Shown here: in pieces, positions 33,392-34,709 of the stretch
How the letters are laid out: each line of letters begins with the position of its first letter
How positions within the stretch are numbered: the stretch's first letter is position 1
DNA from: Polyangiaceae bacterium
GTDB lineage: Bacteria > Myxococcota_A > Polyangia > Polyangiales > Polyangiaceae
DNA: 34,709 nt
NCBI GenBank assembly: GCA_029261965.1
Contig: JAJDAH010000119.1
Location: forward strand, 1-34,709
Direction of reading: 5' to 3'
Program-made: the position numbers and the translations under genes
The notes under the pieces: generated by a model
What the model was told of the DNA's origin: nothing
Database searches by the model: none
Seen by the model: the letters and a program-made list of their open reading frames with translations, nothing else

Positions 33392-34465
33392 ATGACAAAA
33401 AAAGGTCGCTCTCCCTCCGGCCCACGGCGCGCGCTCCTGGCTCGTAACAAGAAGCTGCACGCCAACATCCAGCGCTTCGTCCCTCGTCCGGGCTTTCTCG
33501 CCCCGGCCGAGCGCGAGGAACTCGTCCGCCTCACGCGGCGCCGGCTCCAGATCGCGCACTACAGCAAGAAAACCGAACGGAGCTACGTCTCCTGGCTCGT
33601 GCGTTTCATCGACTTTCACCAAGGGCGCGACCCCAAAACCCTGGGTGCGAGCGAGGTCACCGCGTTCTTGAGCCATCTGGCGACGGTCCAGAACGTCAGC
33701 TCGTCGACCCAGAACCAAGCCCTGTCGGCAATCCTCTTCCTCTTTCGCCACGTGCTGAAAGTCGATCTCCCTTGGATGCACGACATCGCCCGCGCGAAGA
33801 AGTCTCTACGACTTCCCGTCGTGCTCGCCCGAAAGGAAGTGCGCGCCATCCTCTCCGAACTGAGCGGTCAACCGTCTCTCGTGTGCCACATGCTCTACGG
33901 ATGCGGCCTCCGTCTGTCCGAGTGCATGCAGATGCGCATCAAAGACCTCGACCTCGAACGCTTGCAGGTCGTCGTTCGCGACGGGAAAGGACAAAAGGAC
34001 CGAGTCACCCTCCTGCCCAAGGGCCTCGTGCGCCCCCTCATCGACCAGCTGGCTACTGTCCGCCAACAATTCGATCGAGACCTAGCCCAGGACACCCGAG
34101 TCCAGCTCCCCTCCGCCCTCGAGCGAAAATACCCCAACGCGCCGCTCGACTGGTCCTGGCGCTGGGTCTTTCCCGCCGCTCGCACCTTCACCGAAAAAAA
34201 CACCGAGCGCCGCTACCGCCACCACCTCCATCAGAGCGCCGTACAGCGCGCCGTCCACCAAGCAGTAAAAGCCGCTGGCATCAGCAAAACCGCCAGCTGC
34301 CACACCTTCCGCCACTGCTTCGCCACCCACCTCCTAGAAGACGGCTACGACATCCGCACCATCCAAGAGCTCCTCGGCCACAAAGACGTCAACACGACCA
34401 TGATCTACACCCACGTCCTAGAGCAAGGCCTCTTCGGCGTAAAAAGCCCCCTAGACCGCCTCTGA
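33392..34465 (+). CDS. integron-type tyrosine recombinase (IntI-like)
   Basis: A 357-residue tyrosine recombinase. The core residues are R174 ([11 protein letters not shown]), H304 and R307 (CHTFRH), H330 (LLGHKD) and Y339 (MIYTHV), with Lys199 in RDGKGQKDR. It also has the insertion seen only in integron integrases (about 238-262, [20 protein letters not shown], before VFPA), and the tail GVKSPLDRL is typical of IntI. It would recombine attI with attC folded sites. A basic 30-residue extension precedes the usual start. No attC-like RYYYAAC/GTTRRRY pair was found on either side within the window. It lies 25 bases from the divergent gene's start. Confidence 0.9.
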   Translation: MTKKGRSPSGPRRALLARNKKLHANIQRFVPRPGFLAPAEREELVRLTRRRLQIAHYSKKTERSYVSWLVRFIDFHQGRDPKTLGASEVTAFLSHLATVQNVSSSTQNQALSAILFLFRHVLKVDLPWMHDIARAKKSLRLPVVLARKEVRAILSELSGQPSLVCHMLYGCGLRLSECMQMRIKDLDLERLQVVVRDGKGQKDRVTLLPKGLVRPLIDQLATVRQQFDRDLAQDTRVQLPSALERKYPNAPLDWSWRWVFPAARTFTEKNTERRYRHHLHQSAVQRAVHQAVKAAGISKTASCHTFRHCFATHLLEDGYDIRTIQELLGHKDVNTTMIYTHVLEQGLFGVKSPLDRL

Positions 34466-34493
34466 CCGATCTCACGTCCGAGCACGGAGAGGC

Positions 34494-34520
34494 CCGCCGC
34501 GGCTCCGAGAGCCCCGGCGG
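34494..34520 (+). terminator. hairpin downstream of the integrase, no T-tract
   Basis: CCGCCGCGGCTC (34494-34505) pairs with GAGCCCCGGCGG (34509-34520) across a 3-nt loop with one mismatch. It lies 28 bases after the integrase stop. No run of T follows, so it is at best a weak terminator or stability element. Confidence 0.4.
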
Positions 34521-34709
34521 CTCGAAGACCTCCGGCGCACCCCCACCAACCCGTGACACTGCCAATCCCTCGCAGCCTTACCCCGCAGCACTATCAATTA
34601 GCCTCGCAAGTTTCCCAACGTTTCACGCCCCCCTCGCAATACTATCTCCCCCGTTCCCGCCCCCCAAAATCCCCCTTCCCAGCATATTCTCCGCTGGATC
34701 TCTGTCCCC
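34521..34709. other. right-edge stretch with strong C-over-G bias, no gene seen
   Basis: The final 189 bases contain no open frame I can support. In the last 149 bases I count about 70 C and 18 G on the plus strand, a marked skew unlike the coding regions. TCCCAAC near 34610 is one mismatch from an attC RYYYAAC core, but no GTTRRRY partner follows before the window ends. Confidence 0.6.

Noticed and set aside
34466-34709. attC site after the integrase
   Set aside because: Only TCCCAAC near 34610 comes close to a core site, and there is no GTTRRRY partner or matching stem.

Overview
The window is 34.7 kb of high-GC, gene-dense bacterial chromosome. Several traits point to a deltaproteobacterial-type member of the Myxococcota: many lipoproteins with Ala/Pro/Ser-rich linkers, a DUF4215-type Cys-rich repeat protein, a SUMF1-fold lipoprotein, an FHA protein, and a TIGR03960/DUF2344 radical-SAM fusion. 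There is no rRNA or tRNA to confirm this, so the phylum is an inference. I saw no complete insertion sequence, prophage or CRISPR array. Mobility shows only as an integron-type integrase near the right edge and a 20-bp tandem array at the left edge.

Layout. 1-2.5 kb: the repeat array, a lipoprotein gene with a probable leaderless promoter, a DUF3102-like protein, a Bcp-type peroxiredoxin and a small secreted protein. 2.5-7.6 kb is an envelope block: a large beta-barrel-like protein behind a TlpA-like redoxin lipoprotein, a CKG-motif Cys-rich lipoprotein resembling bufferin precursors, a frameshifted HExxH lipoprotein, and a 70-residue lipoprotein with regularly spaced cysteines. 7.6-13.6 kb: a possible structured leader, the translation factor EttA, an Nramp-like transporter lacking the usual metal-site motifs, a BASS transporter, a DUF3179 lipoprotein and a TetR regulator. 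13.6-18.4 kb: an FHA gene, then a tightly packed minus-strand operon of a LicC-like cytidylyltransferase, a CDP-alcohol phosphatidyltransferase with a degenerate N-terminal domain, a sulfotransferase and a LPG_synthase_TM flippase-like protein. 18.7-23.0 kb: a second minus-strand operon, yqeY - truD - SUMF1 lipoprotein - ATP/ADP-translocase-like protein. 23.0-26.4 kb: an HPt-like protein, a His-rich polytopic membrane protein, an unrecognised cytosolic protein and an outer-membrane barrel. 26.5-32.5 kb: the radical-SAM fusion, a DUF4215 lipoprotein, an SCP2 protein and an M61 peptidase lipoprotein. 32.5-34.7 kb: an unrecognised minus-strand gene diverging from the integron integrase.

The best candidate for an undescribed system is the four-gene operon at 14.5-18.4 kb. 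The genes are joined by 1-4 nt junctions, and together they encode activation of a phosphorylated small alcohol with CTP, its transfer to an acceptor in the membrane, sulfation, and possible flipping or export. That is what a pathway for a sulfated phospholipid or phosphodiester lipid would need. The sequence shows the order and the motifs; the product is inferred.
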